Below are positions 25,954 to 35,445 of a DNA stretch of 56,171 bases, piece by piece. The position numbers were made by a program, and so were the translations under genes. The DNA comes from Candidatus Tiamatella sp. Its GTDB lineage: Archaea; Thermoproteota; Thermoprotei_A; Sulfolobales; Acidilobaceae. Numbering within the stretch: position 1 is the stretch's first letter; the number at the start of each line of letters is the position of its first letter. The notes under the pieces were generated by a model. The model made no database searches, was not told the DNA's origin, and saw only the letters and a list, made by a program, of their open reading frames with translations. The stretch is from assembly GCA_015522645.1 (NCBI GenBank), contig WALV01000024.1, positions 1-56,171 on the forward strand, in the 5' to 3' direction.

Positions 25954-27000
25954 ATGTCGTATAACTATTATATGATTAATCATGGGCTTAAAGTATTGAA
26001 GCAGTCAATTGGTAAGGGAATAATATTATTGCTATTGATTCTAGTGCCAATCACTCCAATAACCACATACTCCCAGACGTCGCCTGCTTCCAGTAACGAA
26101 CTAGAGCGTCATGCCCCAATACTAGGGAACACCACTATTAGTATTGAGGAGCTCCAGAAGATACTCGCGTCCCTGAACTCTACTTCCACCGATCCCGAGT
26201 TAAAGCAGATACTGGAAAACATGAATTCAAGCCTACAGAAAGGTGACTATGGGGGATATGAGAAAGCTAGAGAGCAACTAAATATATACCTTCAAAACAT
26301 GATGCTACGTGAGAATGCACCATTTGACATGAATACTATTGAGAAGCTAGCGCTACTAGCCTCCACGTTCATTAACGAGACAAATGGCTCGGTAGATATG
26401 GCTAAATTCGCGAAGATTATGTCTGAGCTCTCGGAAAATAAGACAAGTAATCCTGCAGGTTACGAATCCAGCCTTAACCAAATACTGAACAGGACGAATA
26501 GTGGAGAAGGGAGCCGACAATTAAATCCCCCGAAAATACCCCAGGTACCAGGTATTTCAGGTAAACCGTCGGTAAACTTCTCATACGGTATAAGTTTACT
26601 AGACATATTAAAGTATACTATTCTACTAGGACTATTAGCCAGTTCAGTATACCTGCTCCATAGGTATAAGCATTATATAAATACTAAACTCTCATTTCTA
26701 GCAGGTAAAATCATAGGACAATACAAATACAGGAGGATCACTCCTGGAACGCCTAGGGAAGCAATACTACTATGCTTTGATAGACTGGTAGATATGCTTA
26801 GCCGGATAGGGTATACAAGGAACTCGTGGGAGACGCCTAGGGAGTATCTTGGAAAGATTCGAATAATGCCCTTAGTAGAATTAAGGGAATCAATAGCTAT
26901 GCTGATTGAGAAGGCAAAATACTCGCCTAGAGAACCAACTAGTAAAGACTCGGAGAAATGCCAGAATATCCTTAGAAGGGTGGAGGAGAGTGAATTTTAA
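25954..27000 (+). CDS. DUF4129-type membrane protein of the MoxR cluster
   Basis: Begins with an N-terminal hydrophobic signal (about residues 22-38, GIILLLLILVPITPITTY), then an extracytoplasmic region of about 170 residues rich in Asn/Ser/Thr and helix, one transmembrane segment near 213-233 (SLLDILKYTILLGLLASSVY), and a cytoplasmic C-terminal domain (TPREAILLCFDRLVDMLSRI, TPREYLGKIR) matching DUF4129. DUF4129 proteins usually accompany MoxR ATPases, DUF58 proteins and transglutaminases. It is first of six overlapping genes; AGGTAGGA lies 8 bases before the ATG. Confidence 0.75.
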   Translation: MSYNYYMINHGLKVLKQSIGKGIILLLLILVPITPITTYSQTSPASSNELERHAPILGNTTISIEELQKILASLNSTSTDPELKQILENMNSSLQKGDYGGYEKAREQLNIYLQNMMLRENAPFDMNTIEKLALLASTFINETNGSVDMAKFAKIMSELSENKTSNPAGYESSLNQILNRTNSGEGSRQLNPPKIPQVPGISGKPSVNFSYGISLLDILKYTILLGLLASSVYLLHRYKHYINTKLSFLAGKIIGQYKYRRITPGTPREAILLCFDRLVDMLSRIGYTRNSWETPREYLGKIRIMPLVELRESIAMLIEKAKYSPREPTSKDSEKCQNILRRVEESEF

Positions 27001-28522
27001 AACATTCGCATTCGGCCTACTATTGGTTGCTATAATAGCCTCGATATATTCGGCTCCCAAATCACTTTTCATCAACATGGTTTTCGAAGGAACCCCGTCT
27101 CCCTACAATACTAACTGGCTCGGCACAAGCGATCTATACCATATGCTCGTGAAGGAAGGATACAATGTATACTCGCCGACCACATGGTCTCAACTGCTGG
27201 AATCTATAAAGAAATCGAATACAACAAGAATAATATTAGTCTTCATATCCCCCGATCATCCTATAACTACCGGTGAAGCACAAGAGTTATATTCTGCAAT
27301 AAAGAATAGAGAAGCCTCTCTTTTAGTGGGAGACGAAGACACTACCAGTAATAATTTACTAGCCCCCATAGGTATACGTGTCACAGGTATCAAATTAAAA
27401 GGCCCTAATGGATCACCGTACGATCCCGCTATCCTGCAGATACCCACAAATGCCTTCACAACTATCCAGATGAACGCAAGTAAAACAAGTAATATTAGCG
27501 TTGCAATGATCAAGAGATTCACTCTCGAATTAAGCATAGCCTCTAATATAACTCAAAGCGAAACCCATCCCAGTTCATTTGTCTCAGGAGGGGGAGAAGT
27601 GATCTCATACGATTATATGGGTAGGGTAGTAGGTATTTTCAAGGAGAAAACGAAATATTTCAGTGATACAGCCGTGTTCGGTGATGGTACAATATTCCTC
27701 AACACAGCCCTCAGATCATCTACTAAGCAAATGAACTATACACTGTTTGCACTAACAGTATTTAAAGCTCTATCCCATGGGGATAATCCGAGGAATGTAA
27801 CTGTCATAGTAGATTCCTCACATTATAATACCATCATACCTAATATTACCGGTAACTCGAACATAACTGGAATGGCAGACTCGTATTTCAAGGCTCCATT
27901 GCCAATAGTACTCCATCCCGCCATGCTTACATACTTCTTCCTTGTAATCGAGAAAGGAGTGGAACAAGAGTTAATCTCGTACCTCGCTGAAATGCCCCTG
28001 CTTAGTGTACCTATAGTAGGCCTCATAGCTTATTTCGCTTACAGGATACTTAAAACGGGTTTCCCATACGAGCTGGTCGATGATGACAAGGATTATACTG
28101 TACCTGAGGTTACCGTATTAACTCAATCAAGATACAGGCAAACATTAGTTTCTGCGAAGAAGCTGGATAAGAATGAGATCAAGAATGCATTATTTAATTT
28201 ATACTTCACGTTAAACGAGGTATTCAAGGAACACATGGGAGTTACACTGGAAGAAATAACACAGGATCCCGCTAAGACCGGAGCTGTAAGTAGAATAACC
28301 GGTATTGACTCTAAATTCCTTCTCGACTTCTCCAAGTGGATGATCTCTTATAGGGATAAATACGAGGGAAAGAGAAGGTTTACCCCGTTAGTGTTAAGAT
28401 GGGGAAATACACTTGGGAAACGTGCCCGTGAAGCCGAGTTTATCCTGGAAAAACTCGGCTATACGCTCGAAGGCCGTAAAGAAGGTTTTAAGGGTGTAGA
28501 ATATGGGGTTAGAAAATACTAG
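26990..28522 (+). CDS. DUF4350-like membrane protein of the MoxR cluster
   Basis: GTG 26990 gives a protein starting [20 protein letters not shown], a signal anchor; GGTGGAGGA lies just upstream, and the longer frame from 26906 would be hydrophilic and embedded in the previous gene. The extracytoplasmic region opens with [20 protein letters not shown] followed by [20 protein letters not shown], the DUF4350 pattern (a Rossmann-like, GATase-like fold). A second transmembrane segment ([20 protein letters not shown]) precedes a cytoplasmic helical domain of about 150 residues. It overlaps the previous gene by 11 bases and the MoxR gene by 20. Confidence 0.75.
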   Translation: MNFKTFAFGLLLVAIIASIYSAPKSLFINMVFEGTPSPYNTNWLGTSDLYHMLVKEGYNVYSPTTWSQLLESIKKSNTTRIILVFISPDHPITTGEAQELYSAIKNREASLLVGDEDTTSNNLLAPIGIRVTGIKLKGPNGSPYDPAILQIPTNAFTTIQMNASKTSNISVAMIKRFTLELSIASNITQSETHPSSFVSGGGEVISYDYMGRVVGIFKEKTKYFSDTAVFGDGTIFLNTALRSSTKQMNYTLFALTVFKALSHGDNPRNVTVIVDSSHYNTIIPNITGNSNITGMADSYFKAPLPIVLHPAMLTYFFLVIEKGVEQELISYLAEMPLLSVPIVGLIAYFAYRILKTGFPYELVDDDKDYTVPEVTVLTQSRYRQTLVSAKKLDKNEIKNALFNLYFTLNEVFKEHMGVTLEEITQDPAKTGAVSRITGIDSKFLLDFSKWMISYRDKYEGKRRFTPLVLRWGNTLGKRAREAEFILEKLGYTLEGRKEGFKGVEYGVRKY

Positions 28523-29462
28523 CTTCCCGGATCCCTCTATGGGTAAGGAGTTTTCTTCAAAAGTACTCAGAGAAATGGAGAGTGTTGTTGTAGGGAAAAG
28601 AGAGGATATAATGATAATTCTTGCCTCACTAATAGCTAGAGGCCACATTCTACTGGAAGGTGTCCCAGGTGTCGCTAAAACTACTATGGCTAAAGCAGTT
28701 GCATCCGCTCTAGATCTTTCTTTCAAGAGAATTCAGTTCACACCAGACTTGCTTCCATCAGACATTGTTGGAACAATGGTATATGACCCTAGGAGCAGTG
28801 ACTTCCGCCTGAGAAAAGGCCCCATATTCGCCAATATAGTTCTGGCAGATGAAATAAATAGAGCCAGTCCAAGGACGCAATCCGCCTTACTCGAAGCAAT
28901 GCAAGAGAAACAAGTCACAATAGAGGGGAACACTCTCCCCCTACCAGAACCCTTCATGGTGATAGCAACACAAAACCCTATTGAGCTAGAAGGGACTTTC
29001 CCTCTTCCCGAAGCACAAACTGATAGATTCCTAGTGAAACTGGAAATATCCTACCCAACAAGGAACGAGCTTATAAATATATTGAAGAAGCTGAGAGAGA
29101 TAGAGAAGTGGCCTATCAAACCTGTAGTTGGAAAGGATGAATTGGAAGAGCTTACAAACACGCTATGGAACATACATGTATCCGAGGAGCTCATGGGTTA
29201 TATTGTAGATATAGTTGGGGAGACAAGGAAACACCCTTCGGTTAAACTAGGAGGGTCTCCTAGAGCGGCTATATCCTTGCTACAGGTTTCGAGAAGTCTT
29301 GCTTTACTAAACGGTAGAGAATACGTTATACCAGATGATGTCAAAACAGCTGCAAAACCGGTTCTGGTTCACAGAATAATCCTTAAGCCAGAAGCCGAAA
29401 TCGAGGGGCAAACCCCTAATCAAGTCATTGATGAAGTGTTGAAAAAGGTTCCAGTACCATGA
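28503..29462 (+). CDS. MoxR-family AAA+ ATPase
   Basis: Cytoplasmic chaperone-like ATPase of 319 residues. Walker A is [13 protein letters not shown] (about 59-66), the Walker [21 protein letters not shown], sensor 1 [20 protein letters not shown] and arginine finger TDRF follow, and sensor 2 is in [19 protein letters not shown]. MoxR proteins usually act with von Willebrand-factor or DUF58 partners in maturing or regulating membrane or surface complexes. Start ATG with GGGTGT upstream, inside the end of the previous gene; the next gene starts in its ATGA stop overlap. Confidence 0.95.
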   Translation: MGLENTSFPDPSMGKEFSSKVLREMESVVVGKREDIMIILASLIARGHILLEGVPGVAKTTMAKAVASALDLSFKRIQFTPDLLPSDIVGTMVYDPRSSDFRLRKGPIFANIVLADEINRASPRTQSALLEAMQEKQVTIEGNTLPLPEPFMVIATQNPIELEGTFPLPEAQTDRFLVKLEISYPTRNELINILKKLREIEKWPIKPVVGKDELEELTNTLWNIHVSEELMGYIVDIVGETRKHPSVKLGGSPRAAISLLQVSRSLALLNGREYVIPDDVKTAAKPVLVHRIILKPEAEIEGQTPNQVIDEVLKKVPVP

Positions 29463-30826
29463 CTGTGAATACAGGCAATTGGGGGCTGACCAAGAGAGGG
29501 AAGGGTCTTCTTTTCGCTTCCGCATTACTTTATGGGATGGTATTCATCTTACCCGGGGAAACTGTGTGGCCAACAACGGCCATAGCATCCTTCCTCATAG
29601 TATTTCTCCTCACTTCCAGAATCATTTTCGAGTTCAAAATTCGTGTAGCATCTAACCTCAAGATCCAGAGGATATTCAGTAAATCTATGATAGAAGGGAG
29701 ACCGCTCGAAGTTTCAGTTAAATTGGTTAATGACTCCGCCACTCCCTTAGAGTCTATTGAAATACATGACTTATATCCCCCTCTTTTCAAGCTTGTTGAA
29801 GGATCCAGTATTGCAGTTACGCTTGTTCCTTCCAAAGGGTATTCCACTTTATCCTATCGGGTTAACCCGGTTATCGGGAAGCATTGTTTTAAAGGTCCCA
29901 TTGTAAGGGTCCGGGACCCAGCTGGGCTTTTCTCGGAAGATATAGAGCTCGGTGTAAAGGATTGCATTACAGTACAACCCTTATACGAGTCTATTGTGAG
30001 GAAAACTATTCTACCCGGAGCAATCTATATGCCTGGTGGAAGATCCTTATCACGTAGGAGGGGGATCGGCACACAATTCATTGAAACAAGAGAATATGTT
30101 CCCGGGGATGATTATAGGCTTATTGAGTGGAAGGCTACGGCGAGAACGGGTAGGCTAATGGTTAGGGAATTTGAAAGGGAAACTAGTTTAGAAGTTATAC
30201 TTGTTCTCGATACGAGGAGTTCTATGAGTTATGGTGTCGTAAGTAGAACTAAGTTCGAATACATGGTTAGGGGAACAGCAGCTATAGCTGAACACTTGAT
30301 TGCTAGGGGTGACTTAGTCGGTCTAGCATATTCCTCGAAATCTACTGTTGCCATTATTAGACCTGCTAGAGGTAAAGCGCATATGTCCACATTAATAAGG
30401 AGTCTGTCTAACATTGAGTGGCCGAGTGACGACTGGAGCCCGGGTTTTCCGGGGCTTATAAGACGAGTGTTTACTAGCCTCGGCCGTAGGGGGAGGAGGT
30501 TTTACATTATTTTCAGTGACCTGGAGATGGGTGATGACGAGTTTAATGAGCTTTTGGATGTTCTAACGAAAATTAGGGGTCTTAGAAATGATATTGTTGT
30601 TATATCTCCCTTCACCCCTTACTTCGAGGTGGAAGGTTTAAGCGGTATACAAGGATTAGTGTATAGGTTATATGCATCACGCTCAGTTAAAGAAAGAGAA
30701 GTACTTGCTACTAAATTGATGAAGATGGGAATTATGGTGGTTAATGTCGGACCAGAGGATCTTGTATCTAAGACATTAATGAGAATTGAAGCCTTGAGGA
30801 CGGGTGTAACAGGCCTTGGATCTTAG
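29459..30826 (+). CDS. DUF58 domain protein
   Basis: 455 residues. Two hydrophobic segments at the N-terminus (about 18-31 and 37-52), then a beta-rich region like a CARDB or Ig fold (about 60-165), then the DUF58 signature [20 protein letters not shown] followed by [18 protein letters not shown]. The next segment [15 protein letters not shown] is the start of a von Willebrand-type domain with a partly kept metal site (DxRSS). It starts in the ATGA overlap with moxR and overlaps the next gene by 11 bases, so it is co-translated. MoxR probably acts on this protein. Confidence 0.92.
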   Translation: MTVNTGNWGLTKRGKGLLFASALLYGMVFILPGETVWPTTAIASFLIVFLLTSRIIFEFKIRVASNLKIQRIFSKSMIEGRPLEVSVKLVNDSATPLESIEIHDLYPPLFKLVEGSSIAVTLVPSKGYSTLSYRVNPVIGKHCFKGPIVRVRDPAGLFSEDIELGVKDCITVQPLYESIVRKTILPGAIYMPGGRSLSRRRGIGTQFIETREYVPGDDYRLIEWKATARTGRLMVREFERETSLEVILVLDTRSSMSYGVVSRTKFEYMVRGTAAIAEHLIARGDLVGLAYSSKSTVAIIRPARGKAHMSTLIRSLSNIEWPSDDWSPGFPGLIRRVFTSLGRRGRRFYIIFSDLEMGDDEFNELLDVLTKIRGLRNDIVVISPFTPYFEVEGLSGIQGLVYRLYASRSVKEREVLATKLMKMGIMVVNVGPEDLVSKTLMRIEALRTGVTGLGS

Positions 30827-32129
30827 GAGAAGGAAGCTGATTTCACTTGTTAATCCAGGTAGTTTCAAGAAGAAATATGGTAGAAAACAGGTTTTAATAA
30901 TTGGGGCATGCATAATAATCCTATTAGCAATTGTAGGGTATGCTTCATATGTCCTCTACAATGACATTAAAATAGGATACACCCCGGAGACTCCTCCCCT
31001 AGACAAGTTATCTAATCAAATGGTTTTCCAGGCACCCATACTTGGGAGTATTTCAATAGCTAAATTATTCGTTCTCACAATAAGGGGGTTAGCTATTCTT
31101 CTAGTCCTACTCGAGTTTATAGTTATATTAAAGGGAGATAACACGGGGAAAATAATCGTATCACTATACGGATTACTGCTTCTAGCATTAGGCTCTGGGG
31201 AAGTAGGTTTAAGAGAGGTCTATCTCATTCTAATATCTACCCTCGTACTATTATACTTGCATCCTATCACACGTGGTTGGAGGCAGCTGCTTAGAGGGCA
31301 TATACCGAACATTAGAATCGGGGGATCATTATCCATAACTGGTTTCACAGTCATCCTTTATTACTTGTTACCGATAGCTCTTTCAATCGGAGCGGCTGGT
31401 TTAATAGTCGATATTTCTGAGGCAATAAAATCAAGGGAACTCGGTGTACCGCCTCCACTACCGGATATTTGGAGTATTTTCTCGCAATCCAGGCTCGCTA
31501 TTATAATAATATCACTCGTAGTCATAGGAATATTCGCATGGTTCGTAAGAGAGTTGGGTGAAACATTAATCTACATGTCACTGATAACCCCGGATGAGGC
31601 CTATAGGAGAATTAAAGGCATGATTAATAGAGATATAATAGAATTAAATATGGATAAATCATGGCATCAATCCATCCCGACAGGGCTGTTTGTAAGTCTT
31701 GCATCGATTTTTGCATACGGCTACATCATCATTATATCAGATAGGATTGATAACGTTTTCCAACGATTGTTTGGGAGCTCGCCGTGGTACATTCCAGAGC
31801 TACTAGGTGTAGGAGTACTAATTCTCGCTTGGGGCTTGGTTAGAAGAGAGTTTAGGAGGATGTTAACATTAAAGGGGAAAATAGGGTTTAGTGTAAAGTC
31901 GATTATGCTATTAATCGGGCTTGTAGCTCTAATAGTTTACTTCTGGTATCAAGGGCAAACTACCCTAGACCCAATATACTATGCACTAGGTCTGAAAGAG
32001 CCTTCAGGTAAAGGGGACATCATACGCAGCTTGGGGTTATGGCCTAATGATTTCTATAGCAGGCTTGAAAGTATATTTAAAAGCTTCGAGTCAACAGCTA
32101 GATTCGTGGTTAGATTCCTATGGGGGTAA
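30816..32129 (+). CDS. Multi-pass membrane protein of the MoxR cluster
   Basis: Unrecognised 437-residue integral membrane protein with about eight hydrophobic segments (near 25-47, 84-105, 111-128, 131-146, 167-200, 225-245, 285-306, 323-340 and 360-378), a short extracytoplasmic loop after the first, and a C-terminal amphipathic tail (FYSRLESIFKSFESTARFVV). The TTG start at 30816 lies in the end of the DUF58 gene. It may be the membrane platform of this cluster; that is inference from operon position only. Confidence 0.7.
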   Translation: MDLRRRKLISLVNPGSFKKKYGRKQVLIIGACIIILLAIVGYASYVLYNDIKIGYTPETPPLDKLSNQMVFQAPILGSISIAKLFVLTIRGLAILLVLLEFIVILKGDNTGKIIVSLYGLLLLALGSGEVGLREVYLILISTLVLLYLHPITRGWRQLLRGHIPNIRIGGSLSITGFTVILYYLLPIALSIGAAGLIVDISEAIKSRELGVPPPLPDIWSIFSQSRLAIIIISLVVIGIFAWFVRELGETLIYMSLITPDEAYRRIKGMINRDIIELNMDKSWHQSIPTGLFVSLASIFAYGYIIIISDRIDNVFQRLFGSSPWYIPELLGVGVLILAWGLVRREFRRMLTLKGKIGFSVKSIMLLIGLVALIVYFWYQGQTTLDPIYYALGLKEPSGKGDIIRSLGLWPNDFYSRLESIFKSFESTARFVVRFLWG

Positions 32130-32359
32130 AAATAACTGGTAACCTAGTCAAGGAAGGCATATTAGCTATACTATCAATATTCCTAATAGGGAGTAGCATC
32201 TACTTCTTCCTGCTAAGCGTTAATCTAGCAGTGAATCAACCACCAAATATAACAGCCTCACTCCTTGCCGCTCTTATAGGTTTCTCCATACTGTCTGCTG
32301 GTGTAACCATTCTTAAATCGTGGGCTATAGCTAGAGCTGCCGAGAAAATAGAGGGTTAG
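32120..32359 (+). CDS. Small two-helix membrane protein, end of MoxR operon
   Basis: 79 residues with two predicted transmembrane helices (about 13-34 and 44-63) and a short basic tail (KSWAIARAAEKIEG). ATG 32120 overlaps the preceding gene by 10 bases. The function is unknown; size and topology suggest an accessory subunit of the cluster. The converging gene ends 3 bases downstream. Confidence 0.7.
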   Translation: MGVKITGNLVKEGILAILSIFLIGSSIYFFLLSVNLAVNQPPNITASLLAALIGFSILSAGVTILKSWAIARAAEKIEG

Positions 32360-32362
32360 ACC

Positions 32363-33148
32363 TCATATTTTATAGGAAACGTGGAATAGGTTCTCTCTTA
32401 TATCATGGTAGCCCATTCCTAGCTTAATACTCTCAAAAACACTCTCAGGGTTTTGTATAATGCTTGTTTCCAAATGCGTTAGCCCTGTGGAGGTTAGGTA
32501 AATAGGTGGTAATGTAAGGCTCGGGCCGATCTCGATTCTGTACTCTGCTTTCCTTGACAACTCGAGTATTAGGTCTATATCTGGCCTAGAAAAAGCTGCA
32601 CCCGTTATATATACTATCCTGGCTTTAGGTACGATTTTATATGCAAAGTAGTCTGGGAGGATATCTCTTCCTGTTTGACTTCTGTCCAGTATGTATACCT
32701 TATAGCCCCCTGATTTGTAGATGTCAGGTATTTTTTTCAGAGCCCCAATGAAAACCACAATATCATTTCTCTTTAAAATCCTTAGAATATCGCTTATCAA
32801 ATCCTTCTCTACATAATCTGTTCTATTCAGATAATACTGCCCCACAGCATTTAACGCCGCTTGACCCAGAGCTCTTTCTACTATGCAGTTAGATGAAAGC
32901 AGTGGAATGAAATCCCTTATGTGCCCGAGATTTTTTGCCTCCGGTTTACACTTATCTTCCATTACATAGCTATAGGATATCCCCACTCTACCGTCTGCGA
33001 GTTTAACTGCGGAATATCTTGCACCGACTATATAGTCTTCGACTCTAATATCAGTAATTCCAGAGGATATTGAATCTATATTGCTGACTACTCTACGCCA
33101 GAATAGTGTGTCCAAGTCTTTCACAGTATTGTATATTGCGTCTCCCAT
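32363..33148 (-). CDS. DUF364 domain protein (putative metal-binding or chelatase-like)
   Basis: 261 residues. The N-terminal part (IVGARYSAVKLADGRVGISY) matches the DUF4213 region that precedes DUF364, and the C-terminal part (IVYITGAAFSRPDIDLILEL, then EIGPSLTLPPIYLTSTGLTH) is the DUF364 Rossmann-like domain with its GPSxxLPP turn. Family members are annotated as putative heavy-metal chelatases on structural grounds, without a proven reaction. The ATG start follows GGGATAAGGA. Confidence 0.75.
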   Translation of the reverse strand: MGDAIYNTVKDLDTLFWRRVVSNIDSISSGITDIRVEDYIVGARYSAVKLADGRVGISYSYVMEDKCKPEAKNLGHIRDFIPLLSSNCIVERALGQAALNAVGQYYLNRTDYVEKDLISDILRILKRNDIVVFIGALKKIPDIYKSGGYKVYILDRSQTGRDILPDYFAYKIVPKARIVYITGAAFSRPDIDLILELSRKAEYRIEIGPSLTLPPIYLTSTGLTHLETSIIQNPESVFESIKLGMGYHDIRENLFHVSYKI

Positions 33149-33162
33149 TCCTTATCCCGGAA

Positions 33163-34131
33163 TTAAGTGATACTGAATTTGTATATCCCATTTGTTTCCT
33201 CCAAGGATACTTTACCCTTGGCAGCAAGGTATTTCAGGTGGCTTAGAGCTTCTCCTAGAGCGAAATATTTCTGTGCAATTGGGAATTCACTCCACTCCTT
33301 GAATGCTATATCCCATGTCATCTTTGACGCTACCTCGTAAGCGGTTAATGGTTTTCCAGCTTTATCTAGAATTGATAGAACTTCCCCAAGCCTATGATTG
33401 TGATGGATCATTAGTTCTTTAATCCGCTTCTTAGGTTCGTCTATTATGCCGCGGTGGCCGGGATAAAGCTTAACGGGGTCTAGGGCTGAAAGTTTTCTAA
33501 GTGATTTAAGATAGTCGTATAGCGGGTTGGTTGACCAGTCTATTAGGGCTATATTAGGAGTTATATCGATGAGGACTGTGTCGCCTACTATGTAGTGCTG
33601 GTCACCTATGTGAACTGCCATGCTTCCAGGCGTATGCCCGGGGGTGTGGATTACCTCTAAACTGCAATCCCCTACCGTGAATCTTTCTGGCAAGGGTTTA
33701 GGTTCCAATTCTCTTAGACTTCTGAACACGTCTATTCTGCTCATTGCCGGATGCTTCTTGTCTAGGAGATCAACCTCTGACTCCGGCATTCCTCCTTTCG
33801 TAAATACATTCTTCATAATATCCAGTACTAGAGGCCATTCATCAACCATCCTTAGAATATGGCTTCGATCGGCTTCATGCATATACACCTCGTCGGGATT
33901 GAGGTGGGGTGTAGCGGCCACGTGGTCTACGTGGAAATGAGTTAGTATAACGATTAAATGTTTAGGGAAGTTGTTTTGCCTGAGGAAACTGGATATGTTG
34001 GACGCGCCTTCACTAGTCATACCCGGGTCAAATAATACTGTGCTTGACCCGCATTTCATTACATAAGTATTGATCGTTTTCAGTGCAGGAATAGGAATCC
34101 TGTTTACCAGCCTATGCAGTCTCAAAACCAT
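33163..34131 (-). CDS. MBL-fold hydrolase with C-terminal winged helix
   Basis: Metallo-beta-lactamase-fold hydrolase of the LACTB2/glyoxalase II-like branch. The metal motif is LTHFHVDHVAATPHL (HxHxDH), followed by EVIHTPGHTPGSMAVHIGDQ, YIVGDTVL and LYPGHRGII, giving the full set of ligands. The last 80 residues (LGEVLSILDKAGKPLTAYEV and on) form a winged helix as in the LACTB2 type. ATG 34131 has GGTGA 5 bases upstream; GTG 34140 lies in that box. The substrate cannot be inferred. Confidence 0.88.
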   Translation of the reverse strand: MVLRLHRLVNRIPIPALKTINTYVMKCGSSTVLFDPGMTSEGASNISSFLRQNNFPKHLIVILTHFHVDHVAATPHLNPDEVYMHEADRSHILRMVDEWPLVLDIMKNVFTKGGMPESEVDLLDKKHPAMSRIDVFRSLRELEPKPLPERFTVGDCSLEVIHTPGHTPGSMAVHIGDQHYIVGDTVLIDITPNIALIDWSTNPLYDYLKSLRKLSALDPVKLYPGHRGIIDEPKKRIKELMIHHNHRLGEVLSILDKAGKPLTAYEVASKMTWDIAFKEWSEFPIAQKYFALGEALSHLKYLAAKGKVSLEETNGIYKFSIT

Positions 34132-34140
34132 TTTATTCAC

Positions 34141-34739
34141 CCATTACGTTTAAACCAGGTGTCAAGGCAAGCATTATATACTTCTATATCCGAGTGTATG
34201 CCAAGATAAGTCTACTTATATCTCACTGATAACCCCTGAATAGGGTAATTCTTTCCTAAGGCCCTTACGTCTAGGATTCAGGTGTATATAGTTTCTATTC
34301 CGTGTTATGCAAGTTGCAGGCTTGGCCTTGTTAAGGCGAGGCATTAGGGGGCTCTGAGAAAACCAGTGTATTCTTTTTCTATGTATAAGTCATCTGAACT
34401 TGCTGGATTTTGAAGTTACACACGTCCAAGATTGGTGTGATGAGATGCTGGCGTATTGGACGGATTACTTATCCAGGTTTGAGAATGCAGGTTTAAGTAT
34501 GTGTAAAGTTGTCGGGAGAGATATAGTAGGTTTCTTCAGGCGAGTACCGATAGCAATAATTCATGGCCGCGACGATTAATGCATGTAATCCCGGTTCGAT
34601 ACTTCATACTACACTCAGCTAGAAGGGAAAAGGTAGCTCGGGAATAATGTTAAATAGGACAGAGTATGCTTCCTTTAAAAACGAATAAATAGATAGAATG
34701 GGTGTAGCGCTTCAGAAAAACTGCTGAAATACTGGTGTT
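34141..34739. other. 599-base gap with one small candidate gene
   Basis: No tRNA or stable repeat found. The segment includes a 59-codon candidate gene at 34400-34579, described separately, and a probable promoter for the HD hydrolase in the AT-rich stretch 34640-34700. The first 250 bases show nothing I can name. Confidence 0.4.
34400..34579 (+). CDS. Small candidate protein or gene remnant
   Basis: The frame is open from 34358 to the TAA at 34577. From the TTG at 34400 it encodes 59 residues, MLDFEVTHVQDWCDEMLAYW then TDYLSRFENAGLSMCKVVGR and DIVGFFRRVPIAIIHGRDD, a composition and amphipathic pattern typical of a folded protein rather than random frame. There is no clear ribosome-binding site, so it could be a leaderless small gene or the remaining C-terminal end of a decayed one. 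The nearby TTG start and lack of a good promoter keep confidence low. Confidence 0.4.
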   Translation: MLDFEVTHVQDWCDEMLAYWTDYLSRFENAGLSMCKVVGRDIVGFFRRVPIAIIHGRDD

Positions 34740-35351
34740 TTGGATTTGGTCAATCTATTCGAGATAAATGACAAAGTGAAAATAATTAAGGATCTATCAA
34801 TGATGACGATGGGTAACGACCCTTGCCATGGATGGCCTCATGTGGAGAGGGTTGCTGCTTATGCTTTAAAAATCATAGATGACGAGTCTGTGGACTATGA
34901 AGTTCTGGCAATTGCTATATTATTACATGACATTGGGAGGTTTTATAAAACCGATCTTCACCATGCTATTTCTAGTTCAAAAGTAGCGGGAATATTGTTG
35001 AGAGGATTAGGATACCCCGATGAATTTATTGATAAAGTATCACATGCTATTATAGCTCATAGCTACTCTTTGGGAGTAACTGCTAAGACTAAGGAAGCCA
35101 TGGTTCTGAGCGACGCTGATAAACTAGATGCGATAGGAGCAATAGGGATATACCGTGTCATATATACGAGTGGGTTGACCCGTAGGGGTTTCAAGGACTC
35201 CCTAAATCACTTTGAAGAAAAAATAATCAAACTAAAGGAGAAACTCTACCTTCCACAGTCTAAGAGAATAGCTGAAGAGCTCCATAGAAGAGTAGAGTTC
35301 TATATAAACTGGCTTAAAGAGGAACTTGCAGGAGTCGGGTATTTATCTTAG
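34740..35351 (+). CDS. HD-domain phosphohydrolase
   Basis: 203 residues of the HD superfamily, metal-dependent phosphohydrolases often acting on nucleotides. Metal ligands appear in order: His in CHGWPHVERVAAYA, the His-Asp pair in AIAILLHDIGRFYK, His in SHAIIAHSYS, and Asp in LSDADKLDAIGAIGI. This matches the YfbR/YedJ-like single-domain type. The start is TTG 34740, or TTG 34746, which has better spacing from GGTG at 34734. It stands alone with its own promoter. Confidence 0.85.
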   Translation: MDLVNLFEINDKVKIIKDLSMMTMGNDPCHGWPHVERVAAYALKIIDDESVDYEVLAIAILLHDIGRFYKTDLHHAISSSKVAGILLRGLGYPDEFIDKVSHAIIAHSYSLGVTAKTKEAMVLSDADKLDAIGAIGIYRVIYTSGLTRRGFKDSLNHFEEKIIKLKEKLYLPQSKRIAEELHRRVEFYINWLKEELAGVGYLS

Positions 35352-35445
35352 AAACCCGTATTTCTTCAATGTTTATTGCCTCTATAACCAATCTATATTA
35401 CACAGTGAACTCAATTAATTTAATATCTAGAGAAAGGTGATGCTT

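Noticed and set aside
34141-34399. Possible tRNA or structural RNA in the left part of the 600-base gap
   Set aside because: No TTCNANNC loop with flanking complementary stems, and no archaeal SRP or RNase P signature.
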